From NCBI GenBank assembly GCA_002077045.2, contig KZ111152.1:292113-356112 (forward strand): a stretch of 64,000 nt of DNA, in the 5' to 3' direction. The notes below the pieces were generated by a model, which had not been told where the DNA came from, did not search any database, and worked only from the letters and a program-made list of their open reading frames with translations. Of this stretch, positions 1 to 10,882 are shown piece after piece (position 1 is the stretch's first letter; every line of letters begins with the position of its first letter). Source of the DNA: Rachicladosporium sp. CCFEE 5018 (Eukaryota; Ascomycota; Dothideomycetes; Cladosporiales; Cladosporiaceae). The position numbers and the translations under genes were made by a program.

Positions 1-649
1 TTTATCCCGCGCAGATGACAGCAGTCGTGAGTAGTGGGTCTGTACGCAGGAACGCACTCGTGGATGTGCAATGGCGTGAGATGAGACGATTGGTATCTAG
101 CGGGAGCGTATATTGCGGCGAACTTTGATACGTGGACGCTGAAGCGGTCCGTTCTCCGTTCGGAGCGGGCTTGAGATATGGCTCGGCGCGTGCGCCCAAT
201 GTACGGCAGCAGTGCGCCATGTCTCTTTGAGTATGCCGCTGACGCAATGCCATGATCCGAGATGCGTTCGTATCATTGACGGATCTACAAGCTTGTCCTG
301 GCTGCATATGGATTCGCCGGTCCGATGCGCGACATCGATCGATCTCGCGCGGGTCATGGTACCACGCCTGAAATTGCAAGACTTCTCAGTCAGTCGAGTG
401 CCCTGAAGGGATGCGGGCGTACTCTGCGACACCGGAAACTGCATTCGTGCTCGGAGGTTCGTAAATGCTAGGCGTTGGGCAGCCGCGCCCCTTGACGGAC
501 CGTGAACCGTAGAGCGTGACTTGAGCGTGAACAGTCTTGTCGCTGAGTAGCGAATTGACGTCGCATCAAGATCAAGCCGTCAGAGCGAGTGAATCTGACG
601 GCAGAGCCTCGTACCATTTAGAGCATGTTGTCGCAATCATGCTCGACAA
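1..649. other. Intergenic, no gene recognised
   Basis: This is the stretch before the 3' end of the release-factor gene. Short open frames on both strands overlap one another and show no recognisable domain, codon pattern or splice structure. It presumably holds the 3' flank of MRF1 and part of a neighbour's flank lying outside the window. Confidence 0.5.
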
Positions 650-1996
650 TCAGCTCGGCTTGCCGGATCTGGTCTTCTCTTCGTCTTCAGCGACCAGCCC
701 AAGTACCTCTTGCTCAGACATCCAAGTCCTCACACTGTCCATCACCCGGTCCAGTGCCGCGCCACCCTCCATGACGTTGTCCAGATTCCGTAGGTCAAAG
801 CCGCTTCTGTGATCACTGACGCGCTGCTGACTCCAATTGTAAGTGCGGACTTTGTTCTCGCGTCCTACCTTTCCGGCCCCAGCGCCACGGCGTAAACTGA
901 CAATCTCGGCTTCCCGCTCCTCTCGTCGCATTTGTGCGATACGAGCGCGTAGGAGCGACCATGCCTTCTCTCGGTTCTTCGGTTGAGAGCGGGAGTCTTG
1001 TATAGCCACGACCATTCCAGTGGGTATGTGAGTCAATCGGCATGCCGAGTCCGTGGTATTTACGTGCTGCCCACCAGCACCTTGTGCCCGCATGAAATCA
1101 GTTTTGACATCGGCAGCGCGGACGTAGTAGTCACTGTTCGGGTCGTTGAAGCTCGATTCGCCCATGTCTTGACTACCTTCTGCTGGGATTGAGGGCAATA
1201 CTAGGACACTGGCTGCCGACGTGTGTGTGCGACCTTTACTTTCGGTAGCAGGTACACGCTGAACACGATGGACGCCGGCCTCACATCTTAAAATACCGTA
1301 GGCGCCGGGCGAGTCTACTTCGAGCACCGCCTCCTGTACATGTGCGGTATTACCTGAGCTCGACGTACCAATGCCATCCGCAGTCTCGTACTTCATCAAC
1401 GCAGTGCGCAAGTCGTTCCGAGCGCAATACGCTTGGTACATGCGAAGTAGATCTCCAGCGAAGATAGCGGCCTCATCGCCTCCAGCGCCAGGGCGAATTT
1501 CAATCAGGCATGGCAGATGAGCAAACGGATGCTCAGGTATCAGGCTTGCCTTCAAGTCTCTGATAGCATTCGCGATGCGTTCACGTGACGGTTCGACATC
1601 GTCCTCTGCCAGCTGCCGCAGCTCTTCGTCCGAAGACGACAGTAGACTTTGCAGCTCGCCGAGCGCAGACTGAGCCTGTTCATACTCCTTAAGAGCGGAC
1701 GAGGTCCGAGCGAGTTGCCCGAGCTTCTTCGCAGCAGAGGCATCGAAGTCCGACGCAAGTCTCGAGGTGAGGTCGGCATGCTCATCGCTGATTGCTCTGG
1801 CACGGGTGACGAGAGCTGGCGTCAGCCCATGGGAAGCTACGGAAGCTGCAGGTGGGTCAGCAAAAATCGCATAGCCGATCGAGTCGTTAGCCTTACAAAC
1901 TGTCTGCCATCTTCGCCCGGTCTCTTTCCGACAATAGCGGCCAAGCTCCGTGCTATGTCGCAGGCAGCGCGTCAATGTACGGGCAACAGGCGACAT
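650..1996 (-). CDS. MRF1: Mitochondrial peptide chain release factor 1
   Basis: Uninterrupted frame of 448 residues. It is a class-1 release factor: it reads UAA/UAG in the ribosomal A site and triggers peptidyl-tRNA hydrolysis. The catalytic GGQ loop is visible (AGGQHVNTTDSACRLTH, about residues 305-321), preceded by the PCRF domain with its RPGAGGDEA signature (about 167-175). Both are hallmarks of bacterial RF1/mitochondrial Mrf1. The N-terminus is Arg-rich with almost no acidic residues (RTLTRCLRHSTELGRYCRK), as expected for a mitochondrial presequence, so it should act in the matrix. The ATG at 1996 is the first Met before that basic stretch. The gene is divergent from the Zn2Cys6 regulator gene at 2750. 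Length is close to that of yeast Mrf1 (about 413) plus a longer leader. Family assignment is firm; the localisation is inferred. Confidence 0.93.
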   Translation of the reverse strand: MSPVARTLTRCLRHSTELGRYCRKETGRRWQTVCKANDSIGYAIFADPPAASVASHGLTPALVTRARAISDEHADLTSRLASDFDASAAKKLGQLARTSSALKEYEQAQSALGELQSLLSSSDEELRQLAEDDVEPSRERIANAIRDLKASLIPEHPFAHLPCLIEIRPGAGGDEAAIFAGDLLRMYQAYCARNDLRTALMKYETADGIGTSSSGNTAHVQEAVLEVDSPGAYGILRCEAGVHRVQRVPATESKGRTHTSAASVLVLPSIPAEGSQDMGESSFNDPNSDYYVRAADVKTDFMRAQGAGGQHVNTTDSACRLTHIPTGMVVAIQDSRSQPKNREKAWSLLRARIAQMRREEREAEIVSLRRGAGAGKVGRENKVRTYNWSQQRVSDHRSGFDLRNLDNVMEGGAALDRVMDSVRTWMSEQEVLGLVAEDEEKTRSGKPS

Positions 1997-2749
1997 GAAC
2001 GTGTGTGATTCCTCCGCCTGCGCAGAACTTCCGGGAGGCGCTCATGCAAGCGCATCGGCCCGCAGAAGATCATCCGCTCCTTCCCGGGTGGATGCCCATT
2101 GTGGTTTACCATCTCCGCTGCGACAACCATGAACCTGACTCTGTCCACGCGCCATCTCCCCACAAAGGCAACGTCTGCTGTGGAACCACACGATCGCTAC
2201 TATAACATAATTCCCCCGCTCTAGGTGCATGTTATGACAGAAGGCTTACCAGCTTCATCGGTAACCTTACCTTCAGGGTTGCATCAAGGGCCGAGATCGG
2301 CACGATTGTGTTCACTCGCGTAGCCGCCCTATCTTTCACCGAAGATACCGCCCTCAACGCGTGCCAGATGCAGCATCATGAGGCGTCTTTGCAGCGCAGT
2401 ATGAGCAGAGCCACCAACCGCCGCATGACCATTGGTCGCCACCGGGATGCCTGTCGTGCGGCAACTCCACATTATCCGCCATATTCGCAGCGATTGAGTG
2501 CTTGGTTCGGCGCTTGTCAGCGGTCCAGACAGCTGTCCGGTCGCGCCACGCTGTCGTGTCTCGCTCAAGGTGGGAGGGGCATGCGATATGAGACTCTACG
2601 CTAGCCGATGACTAGCATCGTAGGGCGAGTAGTCCCCTTTCTCAATTCTTAACCCAATACTGCAAAAGTTGTCAAGCGTGTGGCTCACTGTCGTTTGCGT
2701 TGTCTTGGTGCGATTGCGCACAAACACAGGCGGATGATAGCAACACCAC
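1997..2749. other. Divergent intergenic region MRF1 / Zn2Cys6 gene
   Basis: About 750 bp between divergently transcribed genes, so it should hold both promoters. I see no conserved protein, tRNA or repeat. Short open frames here lack family features. Confidence 0.5.
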
Positions 2750-5536
2750 ATGGCAGAAGCCGACATCTCAATACCGTCTCCTTCTGTCTTCCTTAGGAAA
2801 AGCCCTCCCCCTACTGCATCGGCGGCACCACCAATAGACGATCAACCTCGTGCACCCAAATTTGCACGCAAGGCTGGCACAGCACCGAAGAAGGCAACGT
2901 TCCAGAAGAGTGGGACCAGCACGACCGGGGAGGTCAAGCAGAAACAGTCGAAGAGCCGCAATGGTACATATGAATTTCGCTCCACGAGACATTTCAACAA
3001 TGCCTGCGTGCCGCTGTGGGTCATGCCGCGAGTCGTATACTGATGAGTGTCATTCGCAGGTTGCGTAACATGCAAAGCGAAGCGACTGAAGTGCGATGAA
3101 GAGAAACCAACGTGCCAGCAATGCGCGAAACGAAAAGTCGAGTGCGGCGGCTACAGGAAGGACTTCAAATGGCGACCATTCGAAGAGACGAATGTCAAGC
3201 TTGTAGTGGATCGACAGAAGCGGCGTAAGTGGCTACGATGCCGACACCAATATCAGTACCATTTTGTTAACAAGATATGTGTAGCATCACCACCACGCCA
3301 GGTGTCAGGTTTGAAGTCGCAGGATGCGTCACCGCCACCAGAGCTCGAGGAGGCGGTCGCGTTGCCGATACAGTCTCGACCTGCCCGTCCGAGCCACGCC
3401 CGCACCGACTCTGTGGAAGGCACCTCAGTCAAACTTGCAGACTTGCATCTGCCCACTGAGCAAGGATCTGGCCCGCCGTCTCGAGATGAGCAGCTTTCTC
3501 CTATCGCCGAAGTCGCAAGAAGTTCCACCCCAGCGAATCGGCCACTATCGCCCTTATCGCTCGAGTCGAAAAGTGTGCCGATATCTGGGATAAGCGCACA
3601 GATTGCGCAGGCACGTGAGCAGGGCACTCTGCCGACCACCCCGAGATCTGGCACACCCGGTCCGTTCGTCGGCGCCTCGCCTACGCTGACCGATCTGCTG
3701 CTCCCGTTCACTCCCCGGACTCTTGGCACTCAAGCGGACTACATTTCCTTTAGCATGCCCGAGGACTTCGAACTCCCATTGTCGCCTTTGCTGGGCCAGA
3801 ATCCGATCTTCGACGACATCTCCGATCCGCAAGAGCCACCCGGCGATGCTGCCGCCCTGTCGCGCTCCGCTGAGGAGGTGCAGCTTATATGGCAGAACCG
3901 CTACACCACTCCGCCACCCTCTCGATCGTCTGACACCACGCTCGATACCAGAATCAGAGCATGGGGTGGTGCCGACAGCTACCTCTACGAGCAGCCTTTC
4001 CTCCCAGAGGACAGCATGGAGATGCTTAGTATTCGTTATGACAGGCTTACGTGTGGCATCCTCTCTGTCATGGACGGGCCTAATGAGAACCCTTGGCGTA
4101 CTCTCATGTGGCCACTTGCACAAGACTCACCAGCACTACTGCACGCGCTACTCGCAATGACTGCATTCCACTCTGCGTCTGACGTGCCGTCACTCCGTGT
4201 CGTGGGTCACGAACACAAGGATAAGTCCTTTGTCTACATCCAGGAAGGCATTCGCGACCGGAGCATGACGGATCAGAAGGCGATCGCCACTGCTCTGGCA
4301 CTCGGTTTCACCGAGTCCTGGGACCAACACACGGCCACGGGCAACTCTCACATCAAGGGAGCCCAAGTGCTCGTCAAGCGCACCCTCGCGGAACACCAGA
4401 CAAACCCTCTCACCGGCGTGGAGTTAGCTAGACTCAAGTTCCTCGTCAACGCCTGGGTCTACATGGACGTCATCGCCCGCCTCACCTCAGTCGATAGCGA
4501 CTACTCAAACGACTTCGACAACACCTTCCTCTTCTCCTCCGAGCCCCCGGACCTAGTGATGGGCGCTCCTTTCGCTCCCCCGGGCTTCGGCATAGATTTT
4601 GGGATCGGCATCGACGCCCGCATAGACCCACTAATGGGCTGTTCCAATACCCTCTTCCCGCTCATTGGCCGCGTCGCAAACTTGGTGAAACGCATTTGTC
4701 GCTCAACGACAACCTCGCCAAGCATCATAGCCATAGCTAACGAGCTCAAATCCGCGCTGGAGATGTGGCAGCCGCCGTCGTTCATCGAGCCACCCGAGGA
4801 CCCGACCAGTCTAGTTCAGCACTCGATCCAAACGGCTGAAGCCTACCGTTGGGCTACACTGTTACACCTCCATCGCGCTGTCCCTGAGCTTCCCTCACCC
4901 ACGGCCGAAGAGCTGTCCCAAAAGTCCCTTTCATATCTCGCCACCGTCCCACTGACGTCCCGCACCACGGTAGTCCACCTCTACCCGCTCTTCATAGCCG
5001 GGTGCGAAGCCGCTGAGCCCGAGGACCGCGAATTTGTCCGAGGCCGCTGGGCCGCAATATCTGCACGTAAACGCACCGGCGCGGCAGACAAAGCCGCCAT
5101 CGTGACCGAAGAAGTGTGGCGAAGGAAAGATGCATATCGCGTGCAGTCACCCAGCTCCCGCAACAGGCTTGTCGAGACTGCGCAGCTGAGCCCGGTACGG
5201 AGGCACGGCGAGCCGCTCAAAGGGACCCGTGGTGGCTTCGAAGAGGCTGATCCAGGCAGGAAAGGCATGGTGTATACGTGGGTTGAGGGCTTTGACGATG
5301 AGGGTGGAGGAAGTCCACCGGGGGGCTTGGGCAGGGTGGCGAAGAACGGCTTCCCGCCACGGCCGAGATACGTGCAGAATATTGGGGGTATGGAGCCGGC
5401 GTATACGGTCAGGGGGCACCTTCATTGGGTTGGTGTTGTGAGTCTGACTGGTCCTGTTGGCTTCTACGAATGGGAGCATGATGCTGACTCTTCCTTCCAG
5501 TGCTGGGATTGGGGATGGGAAATCCTGCTGGGTTGA
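2750..5536 (+). CDS. Zn2Cys6 transcription factor, ARCA-like
   Basis: Fungal binuclear zinc-cluster regulator. Proposed exons are 2750-2963, 3060-3224, 3285-5437 and 5501-5536, giving 855 residues. Intron 1 (96 nt) is certain: joining GG to T makes the zinc knuckle GCVTCKAKRLKCDE (six Cys: C-x2-C-x6-C, then C-x2-C-x6-C) continuous. Introns 2 (60 nt, gtaagt...tag) and 3 (63 nt, gtgagt...cag) are multiples of three and contain no stop, so a read-through frame also exists. Intron 3 is supported because splicing restores the C-terminus LHWVGV + CWDWGWEILLG, which resembles the closing motif of ARCA-type regulators. A fungal-specific middle homology region follows a Pro/Ser-rich linker. It should act in the nucleus; no target can be inferred. 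The family call is firm, the ARCA subgroup likely. Confidence 0.85.
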
Positions 5537-6518
5537 AGGAGGAGAATGGGAAGAGAAGAGGGTGAGTACGACATCTCTTATTTGGGTGTGAGTGGCGGTG
5601 AAGGCTTACTGACTGAATTTAGTACTGCTTGGCCGAATTTTGCGGGTGCTGGGAGATGCGGACACTATTATACGAATGGATCGAGCACGAGAGCGAGAGT
5701 GGGGTAGAAATTTGAATGATTGGGATTGTTGGTGTGTGTGGTTTGACACTTTGGTGCGGGTGTCTTCGAGCGATTTAGCGAGCAAGGCGTTGGTGGGTGG
5801 CTGTTGTGCACGCTATGGAACCCCTTCAGAACTTTCGGCTGTCATTTGGCTTGCTAGATTCTAGGATAGACTGCATTGGGCGGTAGAGGATATGTCTCAT
5901 AGTGTCTATTACTTTTTTCCTTAGCGCCACTGTCATGCACACCACGAGTCTCGCTCTACTCCCACTCTACCGGAGAGCGTAGATCGCATGAATGCCGGCT
6001 GCTGCCCAGCGATACATGGCTCTCATCAGCGCATTGATCGATAGTTGACTGTTGCAGTGAGATGCAGCGATGCTTCAGCAACTACTTTCTGCCATGAAGC
6101 GTCTGCAGACTTACCCATGGGAAAATTTGGTACTCACCGCTGTCGCCTGGCTTCCCATAGTTCAGGACGGACTCCCTTGCGCGGTAGAAATTGCTGACAT
6201 GCCTCTACTTCTTCAAAGCCCCGATCGCTTCTGTGATTGCATCAGCTTGGCTTGTGGAACTATAGCGAAGTGCCAGATTGTCGTATCTGCGAGAGTCCTG
6301 AATCCTGAGCCAAGACGTCGACAACCAGTTTGCGCTTTTCCTCTGAGATCGAGCGACGTGTTGACAGTTGCGATTGATCCTACAGAAGCACAGAGGCATT
6401 CAAATCCCCGGACAAGCGGAGGAAGAGTGGTTATGCTGAGTACGCTACACTGTCAAAGGCTATTACGGCGGTATCTGGCGATCACGATCGCTCGCTCAGC
6501 TCTACAAGAACGGGATGG
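5537..6518. other. Convergent intergenic region
   Basis: About 980 bp between the 3' ends of the Zn2Cys6 gene (+) and CHS5 (-). Expected to hold both 3' UTRs. The short frames here have no recognisable features. I see no tRNA, repeat or additional gene. Confidence 0.5.
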
Positions 6519-7795
6519 CTACAACGCCACGTCGTCGAACTCGCCTTTGCCATCTTCCTCGGCGATCTGCTCGGCCTCAGCATCGGTCGTAACGTCCTTC
6601 GCGGCTGCGCCGTTCGCGGACTCGCTATCGGCACTCCGCTTGCCTTGTCTGATGGCTTTCTCCGTATCGTCGGACTCGTCATCTCGCTCCTCGTCCTCGT
6701 CCTCACCCTCCTCCTCGTCGTCATCCTGCGTCTCAACAGCAGTAGTCCCGGCAACCGAGTACCCATCCCTAGCCCCGTCCTGCTCCTCATTGCTCCCCTT
6801 CCCTTCCGCCTCCTCTTCTTCCTCTTCTTCCTCCTTCATCGGCACAACCGGCCTCTCAACCTCCGGCCGCTCCCCCCTCGTAGCCCGCTCCGGCGTCGGC
6901 GGCGTATGCTCTATACTCGGCGTCGACGCCACTGCCACGCTACTCCTCTGCTGCTGCAACTGACTCGTCCCAATCTGCCGTAGCTTCGGGTCCGCATCCA
7001 AATAATAACCCCTGACTCCCACTAACCTGCCCTCCCTCTCACACCCTTTCAACCAGTCCGGCACAACAACAGGGACGTTCAACTCCACAGCCTTCTCCCA
7101 CGCCGCGCCTCTCGGCTCCGTGCAGACGAAATGCGTGGTGTCGATACGGACAGAGTCGACGAGCTTTGCTCCGATGCGGTTCACTGTCTCCGCCAAGGAG
7201 TCGCGCAGTTGGCCTGGCATTATACCCGGCGTGACCGTGATACCGGTAAGGTTCGTCATAGTATGCGTCTTAACAACCAACCTCTCACTACTATACACCC
7301 CCGCGCTCGTCCTCAGCACAAGATGAAATGTATATTCCGTATCTAACGCCAGCCCTGAGATCTTCGTACTCAGCTTGTCCCTCGGGATCGCGCCCGCTTT
7401 ACTCCCATTGCGATACAGACTCAGACTCCGTAGCTCCGCGGTAGCTAAGGCCAAGGGATCCCATTCGAGGACTACGGAGGTCTGGGTTGCGTTTCGGCAG
7501 CGTAAGACAGGGGCTGAGGGGGAGCGAGAGCCGAAAGTTTGCAGGATTTCGGATTGCAGGGTGGAGAAGTAGCGGGCGGCGGCGGTCTCGGCGGGGAGGT
7601 TGCGTGAGACGTCTATGTCTACTATGCTGCCGGAGTGGATGTCGGGGGGGAGGAGGATGGAGGGAAATTCGATCTGAAGGGGGTTAGTGGGGGTATTTAC
7701 TGGAGCGGAGGGTAGCGAGGTACGAGGCGTTTGTCCTCGGTCAGGAGGACTGCGACGCCGGCGTCGACTTTGCCGACGGTGAGAGAGACGGGCAT
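6519..7795 (-). CDS. CHS5: Chs5, exomer scaffold protein (FN3-BRCT)
   Basis: Two exons, 7795-7724 and 7673-6519, with a 50-nt intron; 408 residues. Splicing joins LLTEDKRL to IEFPSILLPP, giving the very conserved Chs5 N-terminus (MPVSLTVGKVDAGVAVLL). A fibronectin-III domain follows (about 75-170; LEWDPLALATAELRSLSLY), then a BRCT domain (about 170-265; GITVTPGIMPGQLRDSL ... VVPDWLKGCEREG). The C-terminal third is disordered, Pro-rich and then strongly acidic. Chs5 is the scaffold of exomer, the trans-Golgi cargo adaptor that delivers chitin synthase III to the cell surface. The N-terminal segment dimerises and binds ChAPs; FN3-BRCT binds Arf1. Transcription converges on the Zn2Cys6 gene and diverges from the GLTP gene. 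Shorter than the yeast protein (671) because the acidic tail is shorter. Confidence 0.94.
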
Positions 7796-8106
7796 TGTGT
7801 TGTTGGGTGAGTGATGCCTTGTGCGTGCCAAAAGTTGAGACCAAATGGAGCTCAGGCGCGTTTGCGCGTCGCAAACATTTGGCCGCCCGTACACATTGAC
7901 GTCGAGGTCCTTTGTGCCTGCCCCGCCAATGTGAGAGGCATTGGGCGTGACCTGCATCTCGTCTTGCATACTCCGGATATTCTCACTGGAAAGTCCCTAC
8001 TAGTAACTTCATATCGTCGACGGTTCTCTTCAGTCCCTCACAACTTCCGAGCTTCCTCTCTCCACTCCGCCCTCGACCACACCGACCCACTCCACCTTCC
8101 ACAGCC
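7796..8106. other. Divergent promoter region CHS5 / GLTP
   Basis: 311 bp between divergent start codons. The stretch next to the GLTP start is rich in C and T (many ctc/ccac runs), as is common in fungal promoters and 5' UTRs. No other feature seen. Confidence 0.5.
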
Positions 8107-8788
8107 ATGGCCGCAGCCTACCCCCCGGGCGGCACCTTCTTCGACAACCGCAAGTCCTTCGCCACAATCCCCCTCGAACCCTCATCCGATCCCCAAATCC
8201 CCACAGGCCCCTTCCTCGAAGCCGCCGAGTCCCTCACAGCGCTCTTCGATGTCCTCGGCTCGGCAGCCTTCAAGCCCGTAAAGTCAGACATGAACGGCAA
8301 CATCAAGAAGATCCGAGACCGCCAATTAGCGTCGCCGTTGGAGAGCGAGACGTTGCAAGGGCTGGTGAAGACCGAGTTAAGGGGAAAGAAGAGTCACACG
8401 GCGACAGAAGGGTTGGTGTGGCTTGTACGGTAAGCTAGCTTGCTCTCTCGAGATTAATGAGGTAGTCGGAGCAATTGCTGACTCCAGAGACAGCGGCCTA
8501 GACTTCACAGCTCAGGCATTACGACACAACACCTCCAACCCTTCGTCCGAGCTTGCGGCATCTTTCCGGGAATCCTACACCCACACGCTCAAACCCCACC
8601 ACAGCATGTTCGTCAAGCCGATCTTCTCGGCAGCCATGAGCGCCACACCGTACCGGAAAGACTTCTACGCTAAGCTCGGAGACGACCAGACGAGAGTGGC
8701 AAAGGAATTGGATGACTGGTTGACAGCGCTGGAGAAGAATGTGAAGGTACTAAATACCTTCCTCGCGAAGCCAGAGGCGAAGTGGTAG
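8107..8788 (+). CDS. Glycolipid transfer protein (HET-C2-like)
   Basis: Exons 8107-8429 and 8494-8788, intron 64 nt; 205 residues, the usual length of a single-domain GLTP. The acceptor at 8493 (gacag) is chosen over the nearby ctccag because it gives WLVRGLDFTAQAL, the conserved GLTP helix. The signature D-x3-N-x2-K motif for the glycolipid head group is present (SDMNGNIKKI, about residues 59-68), as is the late His region (YTHTLKPHHS). GLTPs shuttle glycosphingolipids between membranes in the cytosol. The Podospora anserina homologue is HET-C, a heterokaryon-incompatibility determinant, which is notable because a HET-domain gene lies 3.8 kb downstream. The family call is firm; an incompatibility role here is speculation. 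Confidence 0.93.
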
Positions 8789-8838
8789 GATGTATAAATC
8801 TATGAACAGCATGTCTATGGGCAGCTGATTACGAAAAA

Positions 8839-10416
8839 TCATGCCTCTCTATCCCGACCTTCAGCAGCTCGTCGTGTACGCAAGACCTTCTCCCGCCGTA
8901 TGCACCATAAACTCCACGCCACGCCCACAATACTGCTAGCCAACGTAAGCCAGTACGCACTCGCATAGCACTCCCTCCCTAGATCGCAAATCTGCTCTCG
9001 GTCCTTACCATCACCACCTTCATGGATGATGCTATGGCTGTCGAGTATGCGGCCGTAGGCCAGGTTATAGATGTTGCCAGTAATGACGGGAGCCATAGTC
9101 ATGGCGCCCCAGTTGATGCCCATGCCTGTTGGCCCGAAAGCGTCCGCGACTAGAGCTGGGAAGACGCCGAAGAGTGCGCCGTAGGCCAGTCCTGTCAGCG
9201 CGGAGAGTAGGAAGAGATGGTTCGGGTTACTCAGCGTCAGGCCCACGACCTGCGCACTCGTGAAGATGCCTGCGGAGGTTACTAGCGTCCAGAAGCGACT
9301 CGCGTCGTGATGAACGAGGTAGTCGCTTCCGATTCCACTTCCGAGTCTGCCTAGAAACGAGAATACTGAGATTATGGCAACGTGCATCAGCTGGCGTTGC
9401 TGGATGAACGAGCTTGGTATTGAGGGGTCCGTGTGATGCCAGAGCGCTTTGGCGGTGTTGCCGATGTTGTTTATGGTCATGAGGCCGACACCCGAGAGGA
9501 GGCCCAGGGTTATGAAGAGGAGGTAGAAGGAGGGGGAGTGCAAGAGCGCGAGGCCTGTGATGTTTGGGTGATGGGCGTGGTGGTGCGGAGATGGCTTGGA
9601 GGAGAGGGATTCGGTGGGCGTAGAGACTAGGGAGGACGTTTCGGTCGTTGGGTCTATGGACATCGTCAGATCAGGGCTACTCTAGTAGCATAAGCAAGGA
9701 GACCTACCGTCATCGTGTATGAGATGCCTCGCGCTCTCCCCACTCCGTGAGCGTCTCATCTCATTGCTGTCGCTCCTCTTGTAGCTCTCTCGCTCCTCCT
9801 CTTCGACGATCCCACCCTGTGGGAACATTCTCAAAAACACCATCCCAGTCCCAGTCATGACGAACGTACCCGTCCCAAGCAGCAACAATAACCCGCTCGT
9901 ATCATCCGGAAAGGCAACCCGACTCACAGCCGTAAACAAAAACGCACTCAACCCAAACCCACTCAACGGAAACGCCGTAGCAGTTCCCCTATGCCTAGGC
10001 CAATTCGTAGCACAAACCTTAATACTCGCACTAAACGCACTGCAACTTCCCACTCCAGTCAGAAATCCCATAGCACACAGTCCCACCATCCCATACCCCT
10101 CCCCCGCAGCATCATAAGCCCGCCTCAACAGCCAGTAGCCGGTTCCCAAGCACACAGTGCCGAGCAGCACGCCCCAGCGCGGACCGCGGGTGTCTATCAG
10201 TAGGCCTGAGGGGATCCCCACGGCGTACATGCCGAGGTTTCCGGCGTTGCCTACGAAGTTTATTTGGGTTGCGGAGAGGGAGAGGGTTGTGGCGAATTGG
10301 GGGGACCAGGCGCTAAAGCCGTAGTTTGTGCCGCAGGCGAGGGCTATGAGGGTTGCTGCTATTACTGAGAGGATGCGGGCGTTGCGGTGGGGGGCGGGGG
10401 TTGGAGGGTGGGCCAT
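8839..10416 (-). CDS. MFS transporter, nodulin-like / Mch1-like
   Basis: Exons 10416-9708 and 9653-8839 with a 54-nt intron (gtaggt...ccatag, branch CTGAC), which fuse two separate open frames into one 507-residue polytopic protein. The N-terminal half begins with a nodulin-like MFS core (LIALACGTNYGFSAWSPQF; the substrate-path motif FVGNAGNLGMY; the loop DTRGPRWG). An acidic/basic cytoplasmic loop links it to the second half (LLFITLGLLSGVGLMTINN; GRLGSGIGSDYL). About twelve membrane helices are expected. Relatives are the fungal Mch1/YMR155W-type facilitators, of uncertain substrate, often vacuolar. The start at 10416 places Met just before the first cytosolic segment; an in-frame Met at 10515 is an alternative. 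Divergent from the SERINC gene. Confidence 0.85.
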
Positions 10417-10882
10417 GGTGGGCTTGTACGGGATGCGGTGTTCCTTGGTAGGGCGGTTGTAGGTGAGTAAGGTAGTATCTGACCAGCGTTTCGGGGAGGT
10501 GGTGGAGAGGTTCAATGGCTTGGAAGCGGATGGCTTATCAGTGGGTGAGAGACTCGCAACGACCGGCGCGGCGAAAGCAGCTGATACTTAGATCCCTCTG
10601 TGGCAGAAGAGGAAGAGTCAAAGGATGCGACCCAGAAGACAAGACCTCGAGCGCACCGGCGCCAGCGCGATTCGTGATCGAGGCGATAGCCATGATAGGA
10701 AGTCCATTGACTGCATGTCGGCATCTCAGTGCCGACGTCGCAAGATGACGATGCAGGGTTAGGGTTTGCCGATTGCGACTGCCTGTGCTGTGTACCTGCG
10801 CCTCTACATCTTCAACATCGCCGCCTGGTGCAAGTGCAGCCTAACTCTTCACAATTCCGATCAACCACAGGACACAGCAACG
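10417..10882. other. Divergent intergenic region MFS / SERINC
   Basis: About 465 bp between divergent starts. It may include 5' UTRs and, if the upstream Met is used, the first 33 codons of the MFS gene (to 10515). No other gene seen. Confidence 0.45.

Noticed and set aside
6070..6963. 297-codon Ser-rich plus-strand frame
   Set aside because: Antisense to the acidic tail of CHS5; Glu/Asp codons read as Ser/Leu runs on the other strand.
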